Assembly (NCBI RefSeq): GCF_021134715.1 | Contig: NC_060028.1 | Coordinates: 7,524,501 to 7,588,500, forward strand | Reading direction: 5' to 3' | DNA: 64,000 bases | DNA from: Daphnia pulex | Lineage: Eukaryota; Arthropoda; Branchiopoda; Diplostraca; Daphniidae | Shown: piece after piece, positions 12,901 through 24,518 of the stretch | Layout of the letters: each line of letters opens with the position of its first letter | Position numbering within the stretch: position 1 is the stretch's first letter | Made by a program: the position numbers and the translations under genes | Notes under the pieces: generated by a model | What the model was told of the DNA's origin: nothing | Databases searched by the model: none | The model's input: only the letters and a program-made list of their open reading frames with translations

Positions 12901-14955
12901 AAGCCCTTGACATGGCGTCGTCGATCAAAGATAGGCTACTGGCACAAATCGAACAACTTGGAGCAAATCTTCCACCGAATACCCTTGATCAGCTTATCGA
13001 TGAGTTGGGGGGACCAGAAAATGTGGCCGAAATGACAGGTCGTAAAGGGCGCGTTGTTCAAAATGACAATGGACAGGTAACTGAAGAAGTTAAAAACAAA
13101 CCCATTTTCTTTTTTATTTATAATATTTATTTGGTTCTATAGGTTCAGTACGAGTCGCGCTCTGAAGTTGATGTTCCATTGGAAATTCTTAACATTCGGG
13201 AGAAAGAACGCTTCATGGCAGGAGAGAAGGACGTGGCTATTATCTCTGAAGCTGCCAGCAGTGGTATTTCTCTCCAGGTATATAATTCCTTCAACACAAC
13301 CAAGAGTCGATTTGTAATGTTTTCTATTTTTTTAAAGGCCGATCGACGAGTTAAAAACCAGCGTCGACGCGTTCATATCACCCTTGAATTACCCTGGAGC
13401 GCCGATCGGGCGATTCAGCAGTTTGGTCGTACACACAGAAGTAACCAAGTAAGCATTATTTTATGATTGTAGACCGCTGAAGATTTGTTTAATATGTCTC
13501 AATTTTTTCATTCACAGGTCAGTGCTCCTGAGTACATATTTTTGATCTCTGATTTAGCCGGAGAAAGGCGATTTGCGTCAATTGTAGCGAAACGTCTTGA
13601 AAGCTTAGGTGCACTCACACATGGTGATCGGCGTGCTACTGAAACGCGTGATCTCAGTCAGTTCAACATTGATACCAAATATGGCCGAGCGGCTCTTGAA
13701 GCCACTATGAAAGCAGTCATGGGTTACGAAGTTCCCATTGTACCACCTCCTGCTGATTACAAAGGAGAATTTTTTAAAGGTAAATTTTCACTGTATTCCT
13801 TTCGTTTAAAGAACATTGTTTTAATTCGTACTTTTTCTTTACAGATGTTGCAGTGGCTTTAGTGGGTGTTGGCCTCATTTGTAACAGCGAAACGAATCCC
13901 GGCGTACTTACTTTAGACAAGGACTACGCCAATATTTCAAAATTCCTAAATCGCATCCTAGGCATGCCAGTCGACCTTCAGAATCGACTCTTCCAATACT
14001 TCACTGATACCCTGGCTGCCATCGTCATTCAGGCCAAAAAATCTGGTCGTTTTGACATGGGTATCCTTGATTTGGGATCTGGTCAGGACGACGTTCGCCG
14101 TACAAAACTCTACTCATTTACTACCCGTCATCCAACCGGAACAGCAAAGATTGAGCTTCATACTTTCGAAGTAGAGCGCGGAATGTCTTGGGAAGTGGCT
14201 AGCGATAAATGTTCCATTCTCTTTGGAGCTCATGAAGGATTTTACGTATCAAAAGAGGTGAGTTTTTGAAGTTTGAAATCTCTTTCGTTTTTTTTTTCTA
14301 TCGTTATGCATTTTCTTTAGAATCGTTACATCAAACAAACCCCTTCGCTAGTCGTAGAGAGTGGCACAGCTGCACGTCGTGGACTTGAAAAGGGGGAGTC
14401 TCTATACACGATCTCACGACCAAACACAGGACTGCAATTACGCCAGGAGTCATTGGCTGAAATTAAAAAGAAGTATAGAAAGGTCGAACCGGAAGTTGCC
14501 GAACCACTTTGGAATGATCTCTTCGCCTCTTCAAAAACGGAGTGTATCCACACGCACTGGTTTGTTTCCCCCTTTTGCAGTTAATTTTACTGTAAATTTA
14601 ATTTTTAAATTATGTATAGGTACGGAAAATGTCGTCAAAAGACTATGGGTGTTGACTGTCAATTCGGTCTTCGCCAACGAACCTATAACGTCTTGTCAGG
14701 GTCTGTTTTGTCCGTCTGGACAAAGGTTGAATCCGTTCTGAGCGCCAACTTGGGTGGAAAGATGCAGGTATGTTGGATTTTGTGTGTCTACATTTTTACG
14801 AATCTTTACTAAATTTTGTTCTTTATTTTTAGGTTGTTCGGTTGCGTAGTGGAGGTATCAGAATTGTCGGTACTGTTGTTCCAAGTAGTTGTATGCCACA
14901 AATCATTAAGTTGCTGACAGAAGAGTCTGAAAATGTCAGCGAGGAAGTGTTCTAA
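9908..14955 (+). CDS. sno: Strawberry notch homologue (SBNO), DExD/H helicase-like nuclear regulator
   Basis: Strawberry notch is a nuclear protein acting in Notch/EGFR-linked transcription in insects (SBNO1 in vertebrates). Model: join(9908..9925,10081..10575,10637..11684,11751..12356,12418..12654,12727..13076,13143..13277,13338..13448,13518..13779,13845..14257,14321..14559,14620..14767,14833..14955), 1394 aa, normal for the family. An acidic N-terminus ([15 protein letters not shown]) precedes a Gln-rich stretch (around 10,760-10,840). The helicase core has Walker [12 protein letters not shown] (about residue 340) and a DECH motif in [12 protein letters not shown] (about 455). Helicase-C follows with [10 protein letters not shown] and [21 protein letters not shown] Lys/Glu-rich linker (about 725-850) divides the two halves. 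Exon 1 encodes six residues; initiation inside exon 2 at 10,081 is an alternative. Poly(A) signal AATAAA at 15,350-15,355. Confidence 0.95.
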
Positions 14956-15949
14956 TGCAAGTGCATTACATCCCCTCTGTTTGTTGCCAAGTTCTGTTTG
15001 GTTAGAGCGAATCCATTTCACCTAGACCAATCGTTGTGTACTTCGGCAAGCAACGTTTTTATGTACCTGCCGAATTTAAACTATCTTCGCATCACTCGAG
15101 TCTGGTGCTATGGAAATCCTCCGCGTAGCTCATCTGTTCTAAACTGTTTCCGTTTTTTCCTTTTTTTTTCATTTACCACTCTTTTGGCTGTTGTTCAACT
15201 TTTGCGGCCTGAACAAACATTTATGTGTGAAAGTTCTGTCAAGTTCGTTTGGTTTATGAGACAAAATTCAGCTGCCTCTTGTTTCAGTTTGCAACTCGGA
15301 GATACCAAATTTTTGTGATTCGTTTTACGTGAGATGAACCCAGGGTATCAATAAATTAATTTCTTTCGTAATTTTTTGTTTCGTTCATTGTGAGAATTCA
15401 TTCTAAAATAATCTGTGGAAAACGCAAGCCATGACTATGTAAGTATGTAGTACAATACAGAATTTTCTGTTTGTTCGAACAAGCTTCTCGTCACTATCGT
15501 TAGCGATGCGGATAAAAATAGATTAGGCAATCTAGAATTTGGAAAGAGTCCTATCGAAATTTGGCAACATTCCCGGCATTTTACCGTTTACAGTTTACTC
15601 GTCTGTTGAATTTCAAGTACGTCATGTCATTATGTCAAGAAGTTTTCTCTATTTTATAATCTGTAATTAGCAAATTGTTAGTTGTTACAGATTCTAGCTT
15701 AGCTTGCTTCATAAGTTTCTAGTTCTGCTAGTTCTCTGTATTGTAAATCTGTTTCAGTTGTGCAGTTCTAGCTTTTGAGGGTATGTTCTGTTACGTTTCA
15801 TCAATCAATAACGGGACAAATTCGGGAACTTCGATATTATTTTTCAATTCTGTGACCTTTTATAATTAAGTTGTAACTAAAAGACTAATTTTCCTTTTTT
15901 ATTTATCAGTTTTTCAGATCTTTTTGCTTGCTGGACAGTAGGTTTTGTC
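14956..15949. other. sno 3' UTR and upstream region of the GTPase gene
   Basis: The first 400 bp are the probable sno 3' UTR, ending near AATAAA at 15,350-15,355. The remaining 600 bp are AT-rich, with no convincing ORF, and should hold the promoter and possibly a 5' UTR intron of the next gene. Confidence 0.45.
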
Positions 15950-18900
15950 ATGTCTGGAAGAGTCAAATCACGACAAGGTGGTTCCAGTGCTGCCCTAGAG
16001 CAAGCAACACTTTCCATCAATGAGAGAATTCTGAAAGAGTGTCACACTCTCTACACAGATTCAGACAAAGGTATGTACAGGGATTGTCTAGTATTCTCGA
16101 AGGAAATGAATAGACGCAGAATTTTGAGATTTTGAGTGCATGTTTTCATAAGCGATGATATGAAAAGTTTAATGCTATAATCTTTTCCTCCCAAACACCT
16201 TAGTACTAGATCTAAAAACACAGTTGATGTAGTGTGGGTGAAATCGTGATAAGGCCTAATTAGTATACTCTATCTAAGATTTACAGTTAAGGTTTTTCAA
16301 TATCACTTTTCTACTAAAACTAGAAAACATACACTATTCTTCCTTATCTTGCTCAGTGCACAAATTGTTAACCTCTGGAGGGAGATAACAAAATTTGACG
16401 GTTTAGAAATGGGGAACGAGAAACCAAAGACGAGACATGAGTGCTTGAGTTATGAAATGCAGAATATCACGTTTCATAGATTATTAGTTAAATTCCATCT
16501 TGAATTTTTTTTCTTGAAATGAAGAGAATGCACTAAAATTTCATTCGTATTTAAAGCATTTACGTTAAATCTTTTTTTTTTAATTACCCTATCCTCTTTA
16601 TTTCTTTAGGTCTTGTACGTGTTGCTGAGGAAGTTGGTCTGAATTTGCTTGCTCCGCGCAAGAAAATCACTGTGATACTTATTGGTAATCATTCTGCCGG
16701 AAAATCATCGTTCATCAATTGGTAACTAAAAAGATCCTTGATATATTTTCAAAACCTTTACGATTTACCCTTTTTCCTTTCCTCTCTCTTTCTCCAAGGT
16801 ACATCGAGGAGCATGTCCAGCGAACAGGGGTTGCCATTGAAACGCAAGGGTTTACTTTCGTTACAAGTGGACGCAAGCGGGAATCACTCACTGTAATTAT
16901 TGTATTGAACTAGATCCGGAAAGTTGCAATTAATTAACGAGCTTCCTTTCTCAAACTTCTAGGGCAATGCAACTCTGCATCTATACCCTCATTTCAAACC
17001 GCTACAAGAAATTCCTGGTAAGAATTTTTAAATACTGACAACTGTTCTCGTCAAATTACAAATCGAGGCAACTTGATAGGTTTAAGGCAAACAAAGTAAA
17101 CGTTATCGTTTGAGACCAGTAGTGAGAATCAGTTTATTTTGAAATGCGTAGAAACAGCGTATCTTTTACGGAGGTTGTGGTCGGTGTGCAACCGGATCGG
17201 TGTTTTTTTCGGCGGTATAAGAGGTTTCCTCTGCTCTCTCCCTTTTACCGCAGACTTCCAGGACGCAGCTGTTCTACATTGCGGTGTATTCCGTTCTCTA
17301 CTGGGCGCTTTTGTTTGAACCGACGCGGTACTTCGCGCTATTCAATACTTGTCTCTGGCCTTCTCTCCCACCCGTTCCAAGCCCACTACATATCCTGACT
17401 GTTCGATAAACGGTTAGCACAGTCTATCGATAGCTCGATCCAATTCTCTTATCAGCAGTAGCCAACCACTTCCTCTCAGAGTAGGCACCCTTGTCCTTCT
17501 CCGCCCACCCTCCTCTTCTCGTCTCTTTTTTCACACGCTGTAGTGCGCTCCCCCCTCAGATGTTCCTCGGTGTAGGCCTTGCTTTATAAATGCTCGTCAG
17601 CCAACCCAGATTTATTTCATTCTCTTGTCGCCAGTCAAACAGTCAGTTTCAGAAAATGGCTCCAGTTTTTCGAGTAACTTTCCTACTCTTTAATAATTTT
17701 ACATTTCATTTAAATGTCAAAGTTGTTATTGCTCACTGTTTGAATTGCTCTCTACTTTACGGTCCGGAGACACATTTTAGCTTCCCGCCTTAAAAGATTT
17801 TCCCTGTGTTGGGTCGGTCCTTCCCGGGGCACCTTGCTGATAGGTAGTCAAGCACGCGAGCTGCCCAGTGAAGGGCTTTCCGAATCAGGAGACGAACCGC
17901 CTTTTTGTTTGATATTGTTTCACTTGTTTGTTCTTAGTAGCTAAATCATTTGTGTAGCTGATGTAATGGTTTTGTTTCCCCACCGCTTATCTCAACAGGT
18001 GTGGTGGATTACCTCAACACCGAAATCTCTACTTCTAAGCAAAAGAAATTTAGCTTGGTGACTTTTGTTGATACGCCCGGCCTGGTCGATGGTGATATGA
18101 AATATCCGTTCGATGTCAACGAATCAATTGAATGGCTTGGTAAGACTTTGCTTGAAATGAGTCACTTATTCCACATTGACTAACGCTTCGTTCTCCTTTT
18201 GTTTTGTTTTTTTTAGGCGAACTGGCGGATTTAATCTTTGTTTTCTTTGACCCAATTGGGCAAGCGCTGTGCAAGCGAACCCTCAATCTCGTGGAACAGC
18301 TGAACATCCGTCATCCAGAACGCCTTCGGTTTTATCTCTCCAAAGCGGATGAAGCTGGAACAGAATCCGATAGACAGAGGTTTGCTTTCTCTTCATCATT
18401 CTCTTATTTTGTATCGTTTAAACCTTATCGGTTTTTCTTTATTTTAATTAAGGGTCATGATGCAGATCGTTCAAGAGTTATGTAAACGACCGGGACTTAA
18501 TAAGACGGGTTTCGACATGCCGACGATTTATATTCCCAATCCTAACAAGGTTCGAATGAGTCCGTATTTACAACTTTATTTCCTTTTGTTTAATTTAAAA
18601 CGACTCGATTGATCCACAGCTCGTCCGCTGCGTGAACCAAATTGAAGATGTTTGCAAAGATATTGAAAAAACGATCAATCAGACAATCCAGAACACGCTC
18701 AATACTCTGGAGAAAGATTGTGAAAAGATCGCACAACTTGTTGACAAGCAGATTGAAGATGACAACAACGCTAAGTCGTACAACTTAAGAGCGTCCGGAA
18801 AAGGTAAATTCAATCTGCAAATGACGTGGTTTGTTTTTAACATTTATTTTTTTTTTATCGCAGGGATTATGTTCACCTTGTTGGGCCTTACCATACCATT

Positions 18901-19319
18901 AATGCTCATCATCAACTTTGCTGTGTCTAACGCATCTCGTGAATTGCTTGCCTCATTGGTTGGAGATAACGGGGCGGACATGCTTCGTCTCTATCTGGTA
19001 ATGTTTTTTTTCAAATTCATAATTAGGATCATCCCGCTCATCTGTTTTATTTCTTGTTGATACATAGTCCCCAGTGCGTCAATTTTGGGATCTCATTCCC
19101 GAAGAATCTCATCTTACTACCCTGTTGGTGCTCATTGGCGTGTCATTGGTGCTGCTCGGATTGGCACGTTGGTCAACTCGTCTGAAGCCAACGCTTTCGC
19201 GTGGCCAAAAACGACGCCTGGCCGATCATCGTGAATTCGTTCAGACTACCGTTAAAACCAAAAAGAAAACTTTGTATCAAGATTACCTGCAACAAAGTGT
19301 GGCTGAACATGATCTTTGA
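15950..19319 (+). CDS. EHD/sarcalumenin-like dynamin-superfamily GTPase with C-terminal transmembrane hairpin
   Basis: Model: join(15950..16070,16610..16721,16799..16892,16963..17017,17999..18139,18217..18379,18453..18549,18620..18803,18864..18997,19068..19319), 450 aa. The GTPase domain shows G1 GNHSAGKSS (residues 66-74), G3 DTPG (152-155) and a G4 that reads SKAD (216-219) where NKxD is usual. A helical EHD-type segment (EHVQRTGVAIETQGFTFVTS) follows the P-loop. ADLIFVFFDPIG and YPFD around G3 resemble EHD proteins and sarcalumenin. Residues about 275-322 are helical. Two hydrophobic stretches at about 325-343 (MFTLLGLTIPLMLIINFAV) and 383-400 (LTTLLVLIGVSLVLLGLA) look like a membrane hairpin, and the tail is basic. 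Expected role: membrane-anchored GTPase in remodelling or tethering; the exact orthologue is unknown to me. The fourth intron is 981 bp, far longer than most of the others. Confidence 0.85.
17585..17673 (+). promoter_or_regulatory. Possible internal promoter inside intron 4 of the GTPase gene
   Basis: A TATAAA box at 17,585-17,590 is followed about 30 bp later by a pyrimidine-rich start-like stretch. A short ATG frame (ATG at 17,656, encoding MAPVFR) then meets a GTAACT donor at 17,674. Splicing of this mini-exon to the next GTPase exon at 17,999 would shift the frame, so it is not a simple alternative first exon. The layout of TATA box, leader, ATG and donor is suggestive only. Confidence 0.25.
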
Positions 19320-19881
19320 ATTTCATCCCAGATATTGTTATCGGCAGTCTCCGACTCCTTCTCGACATCGCTAAGTACTGTATTCATCAACCTTCTACGG
19401 CCCGTGCCTTTTAAAACATGTTTGAGAACAAACGCACGCCTTGCATGATGTACAATCCTATTTCTTGTTACGCCACTTTAGGTCTTGCCATTCCCCAAAA
19501 TTTTTCTCTCAATTTCAATCAAAATCTCTTACTCTTCCCACCAGCAAAGGGCCTACCCTATATTCCATCAAACCGTGTGATTTCAACCTATAATCTCTTT
19601 TCTTCTGGAGAATGTGTCTCTGTCCCCCTATTCCTTAATGCGTGAAATACAATTTAGGTGATGCCTTGGAAAAGAACGATGATAACAAAAAAAATACTTT
19701 CGTTATTACATTTACATGTGTATCGTGGGTAGTTCAAATAACAAAGAAATGACGTGTAAAAGGGTTAAAATATGATTCGTTTGAATTCTTTTGTGCCTAT
19801 TGACACTCAAAGAACGATTGTGGAACAAAAATTGTCCGCTGTTTTTCATATCCAAAAGTTCGTAGTGTGAAAGTCGAGGTG
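19320..19881. other. Convergent 3' gap, GTPase / SLC12 copy 1
   Basis: This 562-bp gap holds the facing 3' UTRs of the GTPase gene (+) and SLC12 copy 1 (-). I found no canonical AATAAA close to either stop codon and no credible gene. Confidence 0.4.
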
Positions 19882-22800
19882 TTAAGAATGGAAAGTGAGG
19901 ACAGATGTGTGGTTGCCACGAACTAGGAGAAATGGTGGCATGCTGGCAGTAAGTGTTTCCAACCAGCACATGTAAAGCGGACCACTGACTATTCCTTTCT
20001 GCGATATTGGCAGTGTCCTAGCAAGAAAAAATAATTTGATTTATGTTCTTGTAAAAAAAAAGACGTAATATACTTACATTACAACGAGGTTTGCATCCAA
20101 AGAGTTCTGCAGCAGTAACTCTCTAAGTCTCATAAAATTAAACGTTTTGTGCTTCTGGGCCAACAGCTCGGACTCTTTGATCACTGGAACTTTTACGTAA
20201 ATTAATCGTTAGTGTTTCTATTTGAGCATCTTCAACGATATAGCTCAACTCACTATTGGAATCAGCGTTGCTTGGATCGTCATCTTTTCGGACAAATTCG
20301 CTTGTGAGGTTGTCGAACCAGGTCTTGGTTTGCTTAGAGGGCGGATGTGTCATATCGTGAATCACGACCACATCCGAAACGGGAATGCGAAATTTCTCTA
20401 ACAAGAGTCTCATGCTACAACGAAACATATAATATCGTGATAATGTTAATTTTAATTTTAATAAGATAAGGATTACACCTTTTCTGTTTGGTAAGTTGTT
20501 CCTCATTGTCGTCGGCCAGACAGAAAACGCGCAATTTGGATTTGGCCCAATTGGATCGCGACGTCAGGATGTGGGGCAATAGCATGGAGAGTCCACCGTC
20601 ATCGTAGAGCCACCAAACGTCGATAGTCCCGCGCTTCTGTTTCATGCGGAAACGGCAAATGTTGTTTTGCACTTCGTCAGGCAATTCATTACCTTGTGGG
20701 TCCCTTTGAATATTAATAGTTTAGTAAAGTTAATCAACAAAGAGTTATTTTTTGAAAAATCATACTTAAAAACTATTCGCGATTTCTTCATCCGTTTCTT
20801 CTTATCAGCAGCGCTTTCCTTTGGTGACGGGAATTTTGTTTCTCCTTTAATTTCGCTGCCTTGTGATTCAATACTCTCGGTAGTGTCTACAAGAGTATGT
20901 TTTGGAATTTAAAAATTATTGGTAGTCAAAGAGAGAAGAAATGTCAAGGTACATACCAAAAGTAGGGAAAGTTGCAGTATCATCACTTTCCCGTGAATTT
21001 TCAAATGTTGGATTATCGATTCCTTCTTTGATTGGTTTCTCCTTAACGAGATCTTTTATATCAAAATCTCTGATAATCCCTGTGTAATCGAGCCCTTCCT
21101 CGACGCGCAGTATCGTTACGGCAATGTGCATCTCTAGTGCAGTACTACAGGCATTGGACATTGCAAATTTTATAATGAAAAAATGTTTTAAATTCAATTT
21201 CGAAAGTTCTTTGGAAAACTCACTTGATTGCCGCAAAATATTCGTCAATTTCACTATTTTTGCTGGTTTTCCATTCACTTTGGTAGCCAAGTAGAAGGAT
21301 GTTGGGCTTCATTTTGCCAACTCCAGTGGCCTGCAACATTGCTCCGACTCCGTTGGGGAATGAAATATTGTCCATCAATGAATAAAAAGATTTCGTCTTG
21401 TGAGCCCGGAGCCAGTGCAAAGACCTTTGCGTCCGTTCAGTGCGTTGTTTGTGACTCTGTCGCTCCTATACAAGACAAGGCAAACATTTAAGCTGGGGTA
21501 GGTTTAGATTTTTAAAAATTACGGTGGATACCTTGAGGATGTCACCACAAATCATTAACGAATTATTTTTACAGAAAAGGTAAGCGAAATCAACAAGAGA
21601 TGGTCGCATGTTTGGCAATCCGGTCATGACAAGAATTTGTGGCGTATATGTTTTAATGTGTTCGTCAATGGTACTGAACTGTTGGACACTGCTGAGGGCC
21701 GCTTTGTAAACCTGCACCTGTGTCGATGAACCCCAGTTGACATCTGAAAAATCCAGTGTCTATTACATAATCAGCAAATCAAAAGAAGTTAGTCAATATA
21801 CCTGGTTTGCGATACTTGACTATAAAAAAGAATGTAAAAACCAAGGCGGATGTCACAAGAGCCGTGGGCCAGCTGCACAAGAACATGGCAGCAAGAGAAA
21901 GACTGAAACCTAAAAGGCTTAGCCATTTGTTGTAATAACGAAACGTGGGACGCCATCCGACAGGTTTGAATAGATCGACATGGAAAGTGGATAGGTTTAC
22001 CAAACCGTAAGACGCCAAGTAACAGTTGGTAATCAGGGGAGCGATGGTGTTTAATTCAGCTACACGAAAGAATTTAAAAAGATGATAAAGAGAGAAAACT
22101 TTTAACCAAAATGTTTGCCGATTATTTTACCTATCAGAATACAGGCCAAAGCAATTGCAAAGGCTAAGGCGTAAGCTCGTAGAGGCTCTTGATTTTTGCC
22201 GTAACCTTTGCCGAAAAAATGTAGATAAGGGAAAATTTTGTCATTGCACAAGGCTTGAAAGATCTTGGGAGCAGAGACGAAGCAGGCAAGGGCCGAACTA
22301 AGAGTTGCGGCGAAGCATCCGGCGTAGTTAAGTGGTCCGAAAGCCGACACTAACGTCATCACTTGGTAACTGTTTTGTAATCCCCATTCGCAAGTTTCAT
22401 TTTCGCAAGTTTTCATGTATTCGCTTACAGTTCCGTTAACTGTGTAATTAGCTGGGTCCCCGGTGGCATCGCGAAGAGTAGTAGCTCCTGCAATAATGGC
22501 AAACAAGATGTACGAGAATGATGTGGTGATGATAGCCAATATGGTGCCTTTAGGAATAGCTTCTGAGGGATTCTACACACAAAAATGATAAGTAGAAAGT
22601 TAAGTAGAAAGTTAAGTTTGTGAAAAAAGATTATGAAGTGGATAAGAATGATTCACCCTCAAATCACCCGAGATGTTAGCGCCAGCCAAAATTCCAGTTG
22701 CGGCTGGGAAAAAAATTGCGAATACGGTAAAGAAGCTCTGCTCTAATCCGTTTGTGACGCGATAATCGGGTTCAAAGTTTGTAGTTATTATCTCAACTAA

Positions 22801-24518
22801 AAGAGTGCACACACGAAAATTTCGGATTAGTTGCTTTAAAATATTATGGCGATTTTCAAAAGAGACGCCTTACGATTGTAGCCGATGAATCCTTTGGATA
22901 ATTCGTCGTCCGAAGTAGGCCCCATTATACTTCCCACAATAAAATTGGCCAACGCAACTATCAAAATACCCATGAACAGTAACTGAGCCTGCAAGGAGAA
23001 AATAAAATGTATGTATAATAGATTAATTACACACTTAATTGGGATCACCTACCTTGGCCTCCCATTCCATTCCGATGGCAACGATTGCGCCCAATACAAC
23101 AAGGGTGATAGAACCAATGATTCGAATATCATTGAGACCTCCATCAACAATCTCGATATCGAAATATTCCTTAAGCATATCGCTGAGCGCTTCACAGAAG
23201 CCAACAGTGTGAAGCGCGATGCCCATTGAATTAGCAAAGGCGAAGATGATTCCAATGGCCCCTCCGAATTCCGGACCAAGCGTGCGGGAAATCATGTAAT
23301 ATGTTCCTCCTCCTTTAATTTGCCCGTTTGTACTGATGGCCGACATTGACAAAGCAGTGAAAATGGTGACAGCCGTGGCCAGCAGGACAATCAAAATCGC
23401 TTGGAGAATTCCGGCTTGACCCACGACCCAAGAGAGGCGAAGGAAAAGCATGACACCCCAAATATTGAGTAAGCATCGGATGAAAACTCCTTGAACCCAA
23501 CCAAATTTGAAACCAGCAGCAACGATTTCCGCTTCAGAGTGGTCATCCTGTAATAGTAAAAAAATAGCAGTATAGGAATATTGTTCTACTGCTTTGTAGA
23601 CAGTATGTACATGCACAATTGATAAGGATTGGCTCTCATTTTCCCACGGGCCTTTTGGTTTTATCGTAATAAAATAAAAACTCCCAATTGCTAGCAAAGC
23701 ATATAAAATAACTACTTACAGAACTATATGGCAAATGGGATTAAACTTATTTCAAACCAAATGGGGTCAAAAACTAAAACTAAATCCTGGAAAGATAGGG
23801 CACAATGGATACATGTTCTGTTTGATACCGGTACTTATGATATTGTGTAATCATTGAGTAATACCGACTATTATTTACTTTCCTATGTAGAACAGTGCTT
23901 AATCCTGGTGTCAAAATTTGGCAGTAAGTTTCCATCGCTACAGAACTTCAAAGACTGATAAAGTGTACTTAGACAGCCTAATTAAATCATGTTTTTTGCC
24001 CGGCTTTTACGAATGCATTTAGCGCTCGGTGGTTTTCCGTTTAGAACAGTGCTATACAAATCTATCTACAGCAGTGAAATTTTTTTATCAAGCCCGGTAT
24101 AGCCAATAACTTTTTTAAAGTCTTTTTTTTTGTTTGCTCACTTTTTGTTCGTAAACCTCGCCAAGGTGTAGCTCATCCAGGGTTGCTCGGGATCCAATGG
24201 TCAGAAGATGAGGATGGTAGTTGTCCGGGGAAGGTAGAGTCTCGCGATTCAAATGGTCTTTCAAGCTCCGGGTCATCCGAATGCTGTCACGCAAGTGAGC
24301 CTTCTCGTCAAGCTTACCCGCATTAAGATGAATAGAGAATCGCCTAGTAATGTAAAAAAAAAAAATAATAATTTCCTTTTTTTATTATTTGTTTCTTTTT
24401 CCTCCTCCTGAATTGGAGATAATAAAAAATATTTTTCAAAGACAACGTACCCAACAGAGTGATCCTGAAGGCTTCCCTCTTTTCCACCTGATGACTGAGA
24501 CGGGTCCTGTTCATACAT
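19882..24518 (-). CDS. Na-(K)-Cl cotransporter, SLC12A1/2/3 family, copy 1 of 4
   Basis: Electroneutral cation-chloride cotransporter of the plasma membrane. Model: complement(join(19882..20017,20078..20189,20254..20414,20479..20703,20766..20886,20957..21144,21224..21465,21532..21743,21802..22059,22131..22572,22657..22796,22874..22988,23053..23547,24142..24343,24451..24518)), 1038 aa, intact. The N-terminus carries a GRFSIHLN motif (RFxI SPAK/OSR1 docking) and the phospho-regulatory [10 protein letters not shown] segment. TM1 is [19 protein letters not shown]3 has [16 protein letters not shown] with His203 at the NKCC1 Tyr383 position. TM6 is [18 protein letters not shown] (Thr327 kept), and TM8 is [16 protein letters not shown]. 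The soluble C-domain ends MPPFLLVRG...LTFHS. The His suggests NCC-like Na-Cl transport; that function is inferred. Intron 2 from the 5' end (594 bp) is longer than the others. Confidence 0.93.
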
